A stretch of 64,000 nt of DNA, taken from contig JBEKCD010000014.1 of the NCBI GenBank assembly GCA_050015055.1, positions 47,613 to 111,612 on the forward strand. The letters are read 5' to 3'. A program made the position numbers and the translations under genes. The notes beneath the pieces are model-generated. The model did no database searches and had not been told where the DNA came from. It was given only the letters and a program-made list of their open reading frames with translations. This DNA comes from JBEKCD01 sp050015055 (lineage in GTDB: Archaea; Thermoproteota; Bathyarchaeia; Bathyarchaeales; Bathycorpusculaceae). Below are positions 44,396 through 53,260 of this stretch, piece after piece. Every line of letters begins with the position of its first letter. Position 1 is the first letter of the stretch.

Positions 44396-44848
44396 CTATG
44401 ACCTTAATCCATCTAGTACCAAAATCTGATTGAAGTCTTCACTCTTTGGGTTAAGGTCACTAGCAACCAAATGCCAATGATCATTTATCGTAGCAAACGT
44501 GGTGTCCATAATCACAAATTTGGGAGTGTAACTGAAAACTTCCTTTCCAATGTTGGCAAGTATGCCCAAGGCATGCTCATACGCCCTCTGAGGCAACGTG
44601 TGCTCATGTCTCTTGAAAATTATCATTATACGTTCTCTGTGTCCCTTCTCCGTCTTCGTTCTTAAGACGACAAACGACCTGTCTTCGTAATACTTCTTCT
44701 CCTTTTCCAGATCCAAATTACACAAAGGGCAACTCACGCCTCTCAATCCCGGTCCTCTACTGTTTCCTATCTCTCTTATTTGCAGTTCACATAATATAAT
44801 CTTCTCCCAAAGTCTTCCTCTCTCGAATCGAACGGACGCAGAAGACAA
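44396..44848 (-). CDS. HIT-like protein with CxxC
   Basis: This 150-aa product has CPLCNLD at residues 41-47, as in HIT proteins that open with a zinc-knuckle. A C-terminal NDHWHLVASDL resembles the histidine triad HxHxx. HIT proteins hydrolyse nucleotide conjugates; here only two triad histidines are obvious, so activity is uncertain. The first 30 residues may not be native; a later start is possible. Confidence 0.5.
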   Translation of the reverse strand: MSSASVRFERGRLWEKIILCELQIREIGNSRGPGLRGVSCPLCNLDLEKEKKYYEDRSFVVLRTKTEKGHRERIMIIFKRHEHTLPQRAYEHALGILANIGKEVFSYTPKFVIMDTTFATINDHWHLVASDLNPKSEDFNQILVLDGLRS

Positions 44849-45090
44849 GCTGAACGCTCCGTCGCCACGAGTTCAGAAACATCCGATTGGAAAATCCTAG
44901 CTCACTAGCAGACTCTAGAAGATTGACAGTCGGTGAATTTCGGTTTATGCACTTTGTAGCAGCATGAGAAATCGGATGAGCGCTTCTGCTCCGCCTTGTC
45001 GAATCACCTGAGATTCATGATCCCCGAATGGTGCGCATCAGTATGACCTGATTAGGTAAAGGCAGTCGCCGTTTTTGCCTGCTGTTCGTT
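44849..45090. other. Spacer, nothing recognised
   Basis: No ORF, tRNA or repeat was found. An aggca/tgcct pair followed by no clear T-run occurs near 45056-45083. Confidence 0.3.
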
Positions 45091-45444
45091 CTACTGCCTA
45101 GTAGCCCATTTTTTCTTTATTCCGCATTGCAGGATTTTTGGGCACACCAGACAGTCGTCAGGGATAGCCATGTCGTATGACATCGCATTCAGGAAGCTAG
45201 TGTAGTGCGCACACTTTGCGGGTGAATCAAAGACCTTGCCGTACTCGATTGCTTTTATACCGACGACCTTCAGATTTTCAGTCTTGATGTCTATCTTCGA
45301 CATGCAGTGGGGACAGGCATAAAACGTCTGTCTAGGCATCGTGGAAGAATCTGTCAGAATCGTCGGTCTTTCGAACTCCTTCCCACACCCACTGTAAGGG
45401 CACTTCAGTTTCTCAGTGTGGTGGTGAATGTGGAAAGGTGACAA
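45091..45444 (-). CDS. Zinc-ribbon protein, unknown
   Basis: This 117-aa protein starts with a histidine-rich stretch (HIHHHTEKLKCPYSGC) and has CPYSGC with CPHC, a zinc ribbon. A second cysteine/histidine set follows (CAHYTSFLN, CLVCPKILQC) and could bind an Fe-S cluster or zinc. A TATA-like tatttataag lies 30-40 nt upstream. Function unknown. Confidence 0.65.
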   Translation of the reverse strand: MSPFHIHHHTEKLKCPYSGCGKEFERPTILTDSSTMPRQTFYACPHCMSKIDIKTENLKVVGIKAIEYGKVFDSPAKCAHYTSFLNAMSYDMAIPDDCLVCPKILQCGIKKKWATRQ

Positions 45445-45634
45445 GGCTAACCCTCCTATACTGTTCTCTTATAAATATCTCTAATCGTAATATTTAATAA
45501 ATATTGCTGTTCATATGCACAACAAGAATACACAAGGCTCCAACTCGAGAATAGGCATGTACAATTCGAAGTTTCAATTCACTGTCAATTAGAAAAACCC
45601 AGACGAGCGACCGATGGATTGCTCTGGGGGGCGT

Positions 45635-45852
45635 CAGTCGATTTGATAGTTTTCCTTTCCCTTTTCGTTTGTCTTGGGTATTGTAATAGTGAACTGAGCT
45701 CCTCTGCCCGGTTCACCAGTTTCTTGAATTGTCCAGCCGTAGACTTCCATCATCTTTTTGATCAAGTAAAGTCCGTATCCGGTGCCTCTTCCGTACCCTT
45801 CTTTGAACAGGTTCGGCTTTTCAGCCCAAGGTATGCCGATATTGTTTGCGGC
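45635..45852 (-). pseudogene. Histidine kinase fragment (HATPase C-terminal end)
   Basis: The minus strand encodes NNIGIPWAEKPNLFKEGYGR, then GTGYGLYLIKKMMEVYGW and GRGAQFTITIP, the N-box, F-box and G-box parts of a histidine kinase ATP-binding domain. A TGA lies just upstream (45853-45855) and the rest of the kinase is absent. It lies downstream of the response regulator on the same strand and is probably its lost partner. Confidence 0.75.
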
Positions 45853-45959
45853 TCAACCATGGATCTAATCACACGTACGCGCCTGGACACAAGACAGTAA
45901 AACTTGACAGATTGAACAATTAACGTCTTATGAAAACACAATTAGTATTTCAAAAATGT

Positions 45960-46328
45960 TCAGCAATACTTGGACAGCGCTTCCAATATCCGCTCAGGCA
46001 TGATAGGCTTCGCGATGAAATCCTTTGCCCCCAATCTCAAGGCTTCCTCTATCAGCACCTGCTGCTCAAGAGCACTACAGATAACAACGTTCGCTGAGGG
46101 ATCCTCTTCCAGAATTCGCTTCAAGGCCTCCATCCCGTTTAGAGCGCTTTTTCCGGCCGGCATCACTATGTCCAAGAGCACCAGATCAGGCTTAACCTTC
46201 CTGTACAAGTCGATTGCTTCATCCCCAGTCGCTGCTTCAGCAACCACTTCATGCTTGGTTTCCTTAACTATCTTCTTCAACAGTTCTCTCGTGTAAAGAG
46301 CATCATCGCTAATCTGAATCCTACCCAT
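45960..46328 (-). CDS. CheY-like response regulator, receiver domain only
   Basis: From MGRIQISDDALYTRELLKK the 122-aa protein is a single receiver domain. The acidic pair is near residues 8-9, the phospho-acceptor Asp is in LVLLDIVMP and the lysine is in AKP. No output domain is present. ATG 46337 is an alternative start. With the adjacent kinase reduced to a fragment, it is an orphan or uses a distant kinase. Confidence 0.88.
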   Translation of the reverse strand: MGRIQISDDALYTRELLKKIVKETKHEVVAEAATGDEAIDLYRKVKPDLVLLDIVMPAGKSALNGMEALKRILEEDPSANVVICSALEQQVLIEEALRLGAKDFIAKPIMPERILEALSKYC

Positions 46329-46452
46329 GCATTTCACTCAGCGTTTCGCTCAACTTGCCCTTAACCAAGATTTGGTTCCTACAGGGGATAATAAGGTTGT
46401 GAATTAGAGGTGAGTATTTACAATCACTGTTCAAATGGGCAGTAACTCAAAA

Positions 46453-46526
46453 AGCCTCGGCCGGGCTTTGAACCCGGGGCCTGCTGCTTACGAGGCAGCC
46501 GCTCTACCGAGCTGAGCTACCGAGGC
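46453..46526 (-). tRNA. tRNA-Thr (CGT)
   Basis: Acceptor GCCTCGG/CCGAGGC pairs fully. The anticodon stem is GCTGC/GCAGC with loop CTCGTAA (anticodon CGT). The T arm is CCGGG/CCCGG and the discriminator is T73. CCA is not encoded. Confidence 0.96.
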
Positions 46527-46752
46527 GCGTGCCGCTGACTAGTGAAGGGTACGCTGGTTTTTAAGATGTTCGGAAACAACAAATCCTCATGAACCATCAA
46601 GAAATGATACGGGATAACCATTCTTGCCCAAGCTTTCGAATTCTCGAACGGGGCCAGTATGAGAAATATTTTTACCTATAGATGCTACACTAGTAGCATC
46701 TCGTGCAACTGAAATGCCATTGCGGCATGATTTGGAAGATGGCTCAGAGATG

Positions 46753-47772
46753 ATGGCAAAACGAGTGACTTGGAGGGCTTCATTGAAGAGAACCGAGAAA
46801 TTGGGCGAAAGGAAGATTATACAAATAATTCAAAGCCATCTAGACTTAATGCCCAAAATGCCCGTACCCTTCGGCGATGACGTTTCAGCATGCGACATTG
46901 GGAACGGTAACCTCGCGATTCTGAAGACCGATATGTTGGTATCCAAGACGGATGTTCCGCCCGGCATGACACTGTGGCAGGCCGCCAGGAAAGCGGTTGT
47001 CATGAACATCAGCGATTTTGCAGCAAAAGGCGTCAAGCCGAAGGCGATGCTCGTTTCTCTTGGACTGCCGAAAGGGATGGGAGAAAAGAATGTTGAAGAG
47101 CTTGCCGAAGGATTGAACGCTGGGGCACGCGAATACGGTGCATATGTTATCGGCGGTGATACCGGTGAGGCTTCAGACCTTGTTATCAGTCTTTCACTCT
47201 TTGGAACAGCGGCAAAAAGTGAAGTGATACTGAGAAGTGGCGCAAGACCGGGAGACTTTCTGGCCGTTACGGGTTTTTTCGGCAAAACTTCCGCTGGCCT
47301 CAAAATCCTGCTCCACGACCTTGACGTTCCGAAGAAGCTGCGCCAGGTTCTGGTCGAGTCAGTTCTGCTGCCGCATGCACGGTTGAGAGAAGGTTTGGCG
47401 CTCAGGCGGACGGGGGCTGTTTCAGCAGCGATTGATTCAAGCGATGGTTTGGCTTGGAGCTTGCACGAGGTTGCAAGGGTCAGTAACGTCGGTTTTACGG
47501 TTGACAAGTTGCCCATTGCCCGCGAAGCGGAGAGGTTTGCCGGGGACAACAACATCGACCCAGTAAAGTTAGCTCTTTACGGTGGGGAAGAGTACGAGAT
47601 TGTTCTAACCGTGAAGCCAAGCCTTTGGAGTGCAGCGGAAAAAGCAGTGAGGCAAGTGAGAGGAAGGCTTTTGCAAATAGGGAAAGTGACAACCAAAAAA
47701 AGTGTTCTGTTCGAGACGGATGGCAAGAAACGTATAATAGAGCCGAAAGGATACGAACATTTCAAAACGTAG
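46753..47772 (+). CDS. thiL: Thiamine-monophosphate kinase
   Basis: ThiL makes thiamine diphosphate from thiamine phosphate. FGDDVSACD, KTDMLVSKTDVPPGMT, VMNISDFAAKGVKPKA, GGDTGEASD and AIDSSDGLAWSLHEVA are in family order, and the 339-aa length is normal. ATG 46753 is preferred; ATG 46714 adds 13 unrelated residues. Confidence 0.94.
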   Translation: MAKRVTWRASLKRTEKLGERKIIQIIQSHLDLMPKMPVPFGDDVSACDIGNGNLAILKTDMLVSKTDVPPGMTLWQAARKAVVMNISDFAAKGVKPKAMLVSLGLPKGMGEKNVEELAEGLNAGAREYGAYVIGGDTGEASDLVISLSLFGTAAKSEVILRSGARPGDFLAVTGFFGKTSAGLKILLHDLDVPKKLRQVLVESVLLPHARLREGLALRRTGAVSAAIDSSDGLAWSLHEVARVSNVGFTVDKLPIAREAERFAGDNNIDPVKLALYGGEEYEIVLTVKPSLWSAAEKAVRQVRGRLLQIGKVTTKKSVLFETDGKKRIIEPKGYEHFKT

Positions 47773-48075
47773 TTTCGGTGGATCTTATCGCTTTAGGGCT
47801 TCTTCGAATTTTAGATACGTTGGTGCGGCTGCCTCAGCTGTAGTTTAGATCAAATAGGTGACTTGCGGTCCTGCAACGATCCCAGACACGCTTGTCATAG
47901 GCTCCGGTATTTATCATCCAATGAGTGAACCGAGAAGAGTCACGCTGGCTGCAGTTTGTTGACTACGCGCAGGCTTCACGTTGAGTTTTGGAGTTTTTCA
48001 GAGAGAATTTATATTTGGGGGAGATTGCTTTTATTCCGCTCTCACTTCTCAAATCAGATTCTTGGGCGATAACCT
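47773..48075. other. Spacer, no supported gene
   Basis: A TATA-like aatataaatt on the minus strand (about 48006-48016) has only a 21-codon frame behind it. It could drive a small RNA, but no conserved structure is visible. Confidence 0.3.
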
Positions 48076-48384
48076 TTAACGGGATCGTTTCCTTGCTCCG
48101 CGGAGTTTTCTCTTGTTCTTCTTTGCCACTATCACCGTGTGCGATTGTTCCTTTTGCCGGATTTGAGCGTTTGGAAAGACTCCCTCGATTTCTCTTCGCA
48201 ACCGCGCAAGGTCAACCTGTCCATAAGTCTTAATGTCAACCACGGGCCTTTCATTCTCATCATAACTGACTGCCAACGTGTACCCTGAACCGAGCTCAAT
48301 CTGTGTCGGTTCTAGAAGAATGCCTGCATCTTCGTCTAACTCGGCGATGTCTTCAGATCCACGTTTGTGTTTGCGTTCAGTCAT
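48076..48384 (-). CDS. Conserved archaeal hypothetical protein
   Basis: This 102-aa product has an acidic N-terminal part (EDIAELDEDAGILLEPTQIE), a central domain (YTLAVSYDENERPVVDIKTYG) and a basic C-terminus ending KRKLRGARKRSR. It may bind nucleic acid through the tail. No known family recognised. Confidence 0.6.
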   Translation of the reverse strand: MTERKHKRGSEDIAELDEDAGILLEPTQIELGSGYTLAVSYDENERPVVDIKTYGQVDLARLRREIEGVFPNAQIRQKEQSHTVIVAKKNKRKLRGARKRSR

Positions 48385-48523
48385 ACTTGATTACTCCTTT
48401 CTAAAACGACGAGAACACGGGATTAAAGGCTTGCTACGTCTGAATAAGGATTGAAAGTTCAAGAAGCACCGTAAACTATGTTCGTCTGGAGACCTAACTT
48501 TCAAAGTTGGAAACGAAAGCCAA

Positions 48524-49105
48524 TCAGGTGTTTATTCCACGACCCGTCTTGCTGTCCATTAAGTAGTTCAGAATTGTTATGCACGAAGCTGCCAGGTAAG
48601 GCTGTTTTCCAAGACTGATCTTTTCAGCGTAGCGTAGGGCAAAGTTTTCGACGGTCTTCGGCAGACCAATATGGTCGCCAAGAACGAACACAGCGTTGTC
48701 CTCTAATTCAATCTCAGAGATGTTTCTCCCCTTTTCTTCAAGAACGTAAATAGCCGTTCGAGAAGCTTTAGCCTTGATTTTCAGCAGGGCTTCGAAGCTC
48801 GTTCTGTCCGCTGTTATGCCTGGATGAGTTTGGCCTCCCAAAACCTTTCTCAAGATTCCCTCCCACGTTTGCTGATCCGTGCGGACATCATGAAGTGTTG
48901 CCCCTTCTATTCTTAGACGCAGCGGCGGTGTTGGCGGGCCGCTCAATAGAGCATTGAAAACGACGTTTTTTCGGATGGCGTGAGAGAGAAACAGGCTTGC
49001 AACCACACACTCGTACACTATGTCCAATCTGCCCGCGTCGTGCAGGTTTGCAAAGCTCGAATCGGTTCTTCCTAAACGTGAATAGAGAACAAACTCCCGC
49101 ATCAC
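48524..49105 (-). CDS. trmY: tRNA pseudouridine(54)-N1-methyltransferase TrmY
   Basis: TrmY methylates pseudouridine 54 in archaeal tRNA, giving m1-psi. The 193-aa protein begins REFVLYSRLGRTDSSF, followed by ARK-type LFLSHAIRKNVVF and the SPOUT knot region FVLGDHIGLP. Start is GTG 49105 or ATG 49102. A TATA-like cataaatag lies near 49185. Confidence 0.93.
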   Translation of the reverse strand: MMREFVLYSRLGRTDSSFANLHDAGRLDIVYECVVASLFLSHAIRKNVVFNALLSGPPTPPLRLRIEGATLHDVRTDQQTWEGILRKVLGGQTHPGITADRTSFEALLKIKAKASRTAIYVLEEKGRNISEIELEDNAVFVLGDHIGLPKTVENFALRYAEKISLGKQPYLAASCITILNYLMDSKTGRGINT

Positions 49106-49379
49106 AGGTCACAACCCGGATTCTTCCATTAACTCCCCAGAGTCCAGCGCCGTCTAAGTCGCGACGTACTCTATTCTCCTTCCTATTTATGCCGCGCGTG
49201 CTAATAACAACTCCCCTCCCAAATCTCCCCCAACTAGAATTTCTAGCGCGCATCTTCAACCGTTTGAGCCTCGAAAAAATTGCGGATCAAGCAGTCAAAA
49301 GCAAGGGTTTGGTTCTCAGCATGAGCCACGGAAGCCAATGTCTGGCAGCATTGCACGAAGCAAACATAGCTCTCGAGAA

Positions 49380-49425
49380 GAGCCTCGGGCGGGAATTGAA
49401 CCCGCGACCTACAGCTTACAAGGCT
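49380..49425 (-). repeat. attL: 46-bp direct repeat (tRNA-Thr 3' part)
   Basis: Identical to 62631-62676. It covers the anticodon loop, T arm and acceptor 3' strand of tRNA-Thr(TGT), without the 5' half, so this copy is not a gene. Confidence 0.97.
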
Positions 49426-50252
49426 CTAGTTGTACAATAGATCTGATCAAGTTCAAGGAATACTTAGCCTCTAAGTACTGTCACCAATATGCAAATATGC
49501 AATACAATACAGCCTTAAGATTCTTAGAATATTACTCAGATCCCTCAAAGATCTCTACTCTAAAGACTTCTAATAGAGGTAACGTCTTAAAGGCTTTAAT
49601 CAGTCTCAGTAAATTCTTAGGATCTTATGACAACTTTACTAAAAGCATTAAGAATAATGGCATACATTGGGCATCTAGAAACGGATTTGATAGTTTCCTA
49701 AAGATCGTAAATGGCAACCATAAAGATGTTATTGAATGGTATAAGAAGACACAAACAGTGTTACCTGATAATGAGAAACTATTTGTTAGGTTTGTCTTAC
49801 TCAGTGGTTTAAGGATGTCAGAGGCTAAAAGATCTTTCTCTAAGATTATCGAGTTAGCTAAACAGAATAGGCTAAATGAATACTATGATGATAAACAGCA
49901 GATCCTTAAACACTACCAATATTCAGAGAATCTAAGGCATACTAAGAATGTCTACATCTCAATTGTGAGTAGAGAGCTGATAAATGAGATAGTAAACTCT
50001 AAGGCTGTTTCCTATAATGTCATCAGAAAACACCTAGCGAAGAATAGAATGAATTTAGAACTAAAACCTCTAAGATCCCTATTTGCTACATATCTTAGGA
50101 ATAAAGGCATAATGTCGGAGATCATAGACTTAATTCAAGGTAGAATAAACAGCGGATCAGTATTCCTTAATCACTACCTAAAAATGGATATGACAAACCT
50201 ATCTGATCAGATCCTACCAATACTGAGGGATCTTCTAACCTCAGTATCCTAA
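49380..50252 (+). CDS. SSV-type integrase, C-terminal catalytic part
   Basis: This tyrosine recombinase fragment is entered through attL (frame GIEPATYSLQG, antisense to the tRNA). Candidate catalytic residues: Arg in LSGLRMSEAK, Lys in the strand after LRHTK, Arg in LKPLRSLFATYL and Tyr in FLNHYLK. In the circular form 62397-62676 joins 49426-50252 as 1107 nt, exactly 369 codons with stop. The integrated fragment alone lacks the N-terminal domain; the frame is also open back to 49338 in host DNA. Confidence 0.93.
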   Translation, partial: EPRAGIEPATYSLQGSSCTIDLIKFKEYLASKYCHQYANMQYNTALRFLEYYSDPSKISTLKTSNRGNVLKALISLSKFLGSYDNFTKSIKNNGIHWASRNGFDSFLKIVNGNHKDVIEWYKKTQTVLPDNEKLFVRFVLLSGLRMSEAKRSFSKIIELAKQNRLNEYYDDKQQILKHYQYSENLRHTKNVYISIVSRELINEIVNSKAVSYNVIRKHLAKNRMNLELKPLRSLFATYLRNKGIMSEIIDLIQGRINSGSVFLNHYLKMDMTNLSDQILPILRDLLTSVS

Positions 50253-50260
50253 CTTTTTTA
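50222..50260 (+). terminator. Hairpin plus T-run at integrase end
   Basis: actgagg/cctcagt (50222-50228 with 50239-50245) form a perfect 7-bp stem overlapping the last codons, followed by tttttta at 50254. It probably ends the integrase transcript. Confidence 0.55.
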
Positions 50261-50292
50261 TCTATCTTGTACAAACCTAATCAGTGTCTATG

Positions 50293-50302
50293 TACTTTAT
50301 AT
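50293..50302 (+). promoter_or_regulatory. TATA box of the 50357 gene
   Basis: ctttatatattt lies about 60 nt before the ATG at 50357, giving a short leader. Confidence 0.5.
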
Positions 50303-50356
50303 ATTTACTAATAGCCTCTAAGCTAGATCAGAGAAACCTAAAGGATGGTGATAAGA

Positions 50357-50806
50357 ATGGTGAAAGATAAGAATAAACCGAAAGAGACAGCAGAGGAACA
50401 TGAGGAAGATATCTCTGAGTTTTTCACTAAGAGAAAGGAAGATCTTGGAGAAATGACTCAGAGATCAGGTTCTGGAAGATATGCTAAGATAGTCTCAGCT
50501 ATTGCAATATTGCCTAAGGGATCTTATGAGATCAACCTAAACAAGCTAAACCTACCTCTGAAAAGTGTCTATCCCAGTCTGGAGAAATGTATTCAAGCAT
50601 TAGCCAAGATCAATGGAGTTGACTTTAGCATAACCAAAGAGACTAAGAGACAGATCAAGGGAGAAGAAAAGACTATCGTAAGCTATCCTAAGTTTATAGA
50701 ATGGAAGAACACTGTAGGAATGAGAGTGAGGACAGACAATAAAAAGTTATATCTCCAGAAACTTAGCGATCAACATTTCAAGCCTCTAACAGTGGAAGAG
50801 GAATAA
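50357..50806 (+). CDS. Element protein of unknown function, 149 aa
   Basis: A charged N-terminus (KPKETAEEHEEDISEF) precedes a basic domain (SGRYAKIVSAIAILPKGSYE, then KETKRQIKGEEKTIVSYPKF). It could bind nucleic acid; no motif proves it. A T-rich run (about 50817-50825) after the stop may terminate. Next to the integrase it could be a recombination directionality factor or regulator, but this is only positional. Confidence 0.6.
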   Translation: MVKDKNKPKETAEEHEEDISEFFTKRKEDLGEMTQRSGSGRYAKIVSAIAILPKGSYEINLNKLNLPLKSVYPSLEKCIQALAKINGVDFSITKETKRQIKGEEKTIVSYPKFIEWKNTVGMRVRTDNKKLYLQKLSDQHFKPLTVEEE

Positions 50807-50997
50807 ACCTCTTTTCTCTTTTTTTGTACAACTTTTAACATCCATCAGGCTTAGTCAGTCTTAATCGGTGTCCTACCTCTTCTTAAAGAAATTCTGATAA
50901 TCTTAGCCTCAGTGATCCTAAGTGATATTGATCCTCTCTACCCTCAAGAAAAACTATATTGCTGGAATGAGTAGATTGTACAGAAACTTAGGATCAC

Positions 50998-51079
50998 TTG
51001 ATCTTTCCTCTACCCCTATGTTTTTCCCTTCAAAGACCCCCCAAGGTCTTAAGAAAAGCAGAGATAGGGGTCAGATCAA
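50998..51079 (+). ncRNA. Structured leader: nested stem-loops
   Basis: Outer stem ttgatct/agatcaa (50998-51004, 51073-51079), middle stem accccTAT/ATAggggt (51012-51019, 51064-51071) and inner hairpin aagacc/ggtctt (51033-51038, 51045-51050) are nested and perfectly paired. They lie in the 5' leader of the secreted-protein gene at 51117, behind a TATA-like aactatattg near 50952. A regulatory RNA or attenuator is likely; class unknown. Confidence 0.6.
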
Positions 51080-51116
51080 AGAAAGAAAGAAAGAAACTGA
51101 AAGGAGGCGAAATAGA

Positions 51117-51839
51117 ATGAAGAAAATAGTTTCTATAACAATGGTGATACTTGTCGTAATGAGCATCTCAATGTTAACATTCAACATTCAGCCAGCTAGC
51201 GCTTGCGGGCAATTAAAAGCCAACGTGCCTTTCTCAGACAACTTTAATCGTAAAGTACTCAATCCAAGATGGAATGTCATTGATCCAGCGGGTGGCTCAA
51301 CTTTCAGCTTAACTGCTCATCGAGGTTGGCTAAGGATAACTACCACATCACCTCCAGATCGTGACTTGCTTGGTACAATTAATGTGAATGCACCTCGGAT
51401 TCTCCAGACTCTCTCTAGTGACTTCATTATTGAAACAAAGATATCTTCAATTATGAATGAAAATGATGAAGGAGCAGGACTACTAGTATGGAAGGATTCT
51501 GCGAACTATCTGAGATTAGACAGAATGTCAAGAACAATCGGTGGCCCAGTAGAGCAGCAAATATTCTTCTGTGGAACTATAGGAGGAAACTTTCCGATTC
51601 CTGGAGAAACAAAGATAGTACTTCAATCAAGTGTCAATCCCACTTATCTCAAACTTGTGAAAAGAGGCAATGTTTTCTCGGGCTACTACAGTTCAAATGG
51701 GATCTTATGGCATCATGTAGCTGATGTAACATTTGCAATGGGCAACCAGCTCCAAGTTGGGATTGATATAATCACTGCATACCACAGTGGCACTTTCTTT
51801 GCAGACTTTGACTATTTCAGAATTACAGTTCGAAGGTAG
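51117..51839 (+). CDS. Secreted lectin/glucanase-fold protein (DUF1349-like)
   Basis: ATG 51117 has aaggagg upstream. A signal peptide (KKIVSITMVILVVMSISML, cleavage near ASA-C) is followed by a 210-residue beta-rich domain (FSDNFNRKVLNPRWNVIDP, LLVWKDSANYLRLDRMS) typical of concanavalin-like DUF1349 domains. These bind or cut carbohydrates. The frame is open back to 50922 but that part overlaps the structured leader. Role in a mobile element is unclear: cell-surface attachment or superinfection exclusion are options. Confidence 0.75.
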   Translation: MKKIVSITMVILVVMSISMLTFNIQPASACGQLKANVPFSDNFNRKVLNPRWNVIDPAGGSTFSLTAHRGWLRITTTSPPDRDLLGTINVNAPRILQTLSSDFIIETKISSIMNENDEGAGLLVWKDSANYLRLDRMSRTIGGPVEQQIFFCGTIGGNFPIPGETKIVLQSSVNPTYLKLVKRGNVFSGYYSSNGILWHHVADVTFAMGNQLQVGIDIITAYHSGTFFADFDYFRITVRR

Positions 51840-51919
51840 TTAGCAACAGCAGATCGACAGATACTATGCTCTCTATTTAGGATGTAAACCTATCACGTAT
51901 CCAAGTTTCCCTGTCTTCC

Positions 51920-52426
51920 CTATTCCTTAAGATATGGTTTCAATATTTCCTTGAGATAGTCAATGTACTCTGAGCATAACTCAACACAAAAGTGCAACGT
52001 CCCATACGTTTCATTTTCATAAACAACGGTTTTCTTATCCAAGCCTATTCTCTTCTTGATCTGGTCAGCATCAACCACGAAATCTAAGACAGCTTCATCT
52101 GTAACTCCTCCCTCATAGATTGACTTTCTGCCCTGCAACTCGATCTTCAGCTTTCTTTTTTCAGCTTCTTTTAGACCATTTATCACATTTGCATAGCTTA
52201 GTAGTTCCATTAGTAGCCCTAATTCTGGATGAGAAGGTGCCCATGTTGTCCATGCTCTAACAGGATTGACAATGTTGCCTGTTGGCGTAGTTATTACTAT
52301 TTCACTTGGGTTTCCAGCAAACTTTTTCATTCTGAGATTTGGTCTTGAAAAATCATCGTGAAAATGGAATATTACCAGAAAAGTCTTTGTTTTCGCCTGC
52401 CAATCCCATTCAACAAATATTGGCAT
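51920..52426 (-). CDS. Element protein of unknown function, 168 aa
   Basis: From MPIFVEWDWQAKTKTF the protein has mixed alpha/beta character with LRMKKFAGNPSEIVITTP and a C-terminal TLHFCVELCSEYIDYLKEIL. A TATA box on its strand (ctatttttatagg, 52456-52465) predicts a transcription start about 5 nt before 52426, supporting this start over 52450. No family recognised. Confidence 0.6.
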   Translation of the reverse strand: MPIFVEWDWQAKTKTFLVIFHFHDDFSRPNLRMKKFAGNPSEIVITTPTGNIVNPVRAWTTWAPSHPELGLLMELLSYANVINGLKEAEKRKLKIELQGRKSIYEGGVTDEAVLDFVVDADQIKKRIGLDKKTVVYENETYGTLHFCVELCSEYIDYLKEILKPYLKE

Positions 52427-52588
52427 AATTATCATTATTCCTAAGGTCACGAAGACCTATAAAAATAGCTAATTGACTGATGAGGCAAACCCTCAGGTTT
52501 CCCTTTCTTCTCCCTTTTTCATATTCCTCTCTCAGCTTGACTATAGCCTTCCGTACGGCATGAGATAAAGTATAGAGGAAGCACCGTA

Positions 52589-53248
52589 TCAAAGCCTAAA
52601 ATAGTTTGCATCCATCTTCTTTCCTAGAACTTCGGTAAGAGCGATGGCAATAAGGTTCATCTTTTTAATCTCAATCCAGAATTCATGCAATGGCATTTCT
52701 TCAACTTCTTCGAGATAGCTGTTTGTAGCCAAACATACTTTACCACCACTCTTGAACCAAAAAGTACCATGTGCCAATGCATTTCTTATCTTTGTATCGA
52801 CCATCTCTCTAAGACATGCTCCAATTTCAGGAGAGATTTTCTCAATTTGACGAAGCAATTGTCCAAGTGCCATTGTTTTTGTTATGCCTTTTTCCTCTTC
52901 CAAAAAGAAAAGCAATGAAGTTCTAAAGACTGATTCAAAGCTGATAAGTGCTGTTCCTATTAATTGAGACAGGAAAACATAGGTCGCCGATGTCTGAGTT
53001 AAATCAGCACCTTTAATGAAAGCCAAAGTGCTTTTCTCATTACTAAACTTCCTAATCATGTCATTGAAAGCAATTCCGAAGTTATTGCTATTTTCCCAAA
53101 TCTGAGCTAATCGAGTTCTGTCAATTCGTATCATCCCCTTCCTAAGTAGATTTTTCGAATTGAAATTGTCAAGCATCTTTTCAAAAAGGGCACATGCTTT
53201 ATCCCAAATTGGCTTTTCTGCACCTGATAACTCGTCTCTGTAGTTCAA
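52589..53248 (-). CDS. HEPN-like protein, candidate RNase/toxin
   Basis: This 219-aa all-helical protein contains RNALAHGTFW, a good Rx4H motif of HEPN RNases, after KISPEIGACLREMVDTKI. HEPN proteins cut RNA in toxin-antitoxin and antiviral systems. No nucleotidyltransferase (MNT) partner is adjacent. Start is TTG 53248; repeat copy A1 lies in its upstream region and carries a TATA-like tcttaaatct on this strand. Confidence 0.6.
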   Translation of the reverse strand: MNYRDELSGAEKPIWDKACALFEKMLDNFNSKNLLRKGMIRIDRTRLAQIWENSNNFGIAFNDMIRKFSNEKSTLAFIKGADLTQTSATYVFLSQLIGTALISFESVFRTSLLFFLEEEKGITKTMALGQLLRQIEKISPEIGACLREMVDTKIRNALAHGTFWFKSGGKVCLATNSYLEEVEEMPLHEFWIEIKKMNLIAIALTEVLGKKMDANYFRL

Positions 53249-53260
53249 ATTCTCATTCCT

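Noticed and set aside
45619..45900. 93-aa ORF on the plus strand
   Set aside because: Antisense to a recognisable histidine kinase fragment on the minus strand; no family features.
49338..49379. Integrase start in host DNA upstream of attL
   Set aside because: The frame is open by chance; the true N-terminus is at the other end of the element and joins in frame through the repeat.
50922..51116. N-terminal extension of the secreted protein
   Set aside because: It would place 65 residues before a clear signal peptide and overlaps the structured leader; a strong ribosome binding site precedes ATG 51117.
52410..52592. 60-aa minus-strand ORF between two element genes
   Set aside because: It overlaps the start of the 51920 gene, covers that gene's TATA box, and shows no family features.
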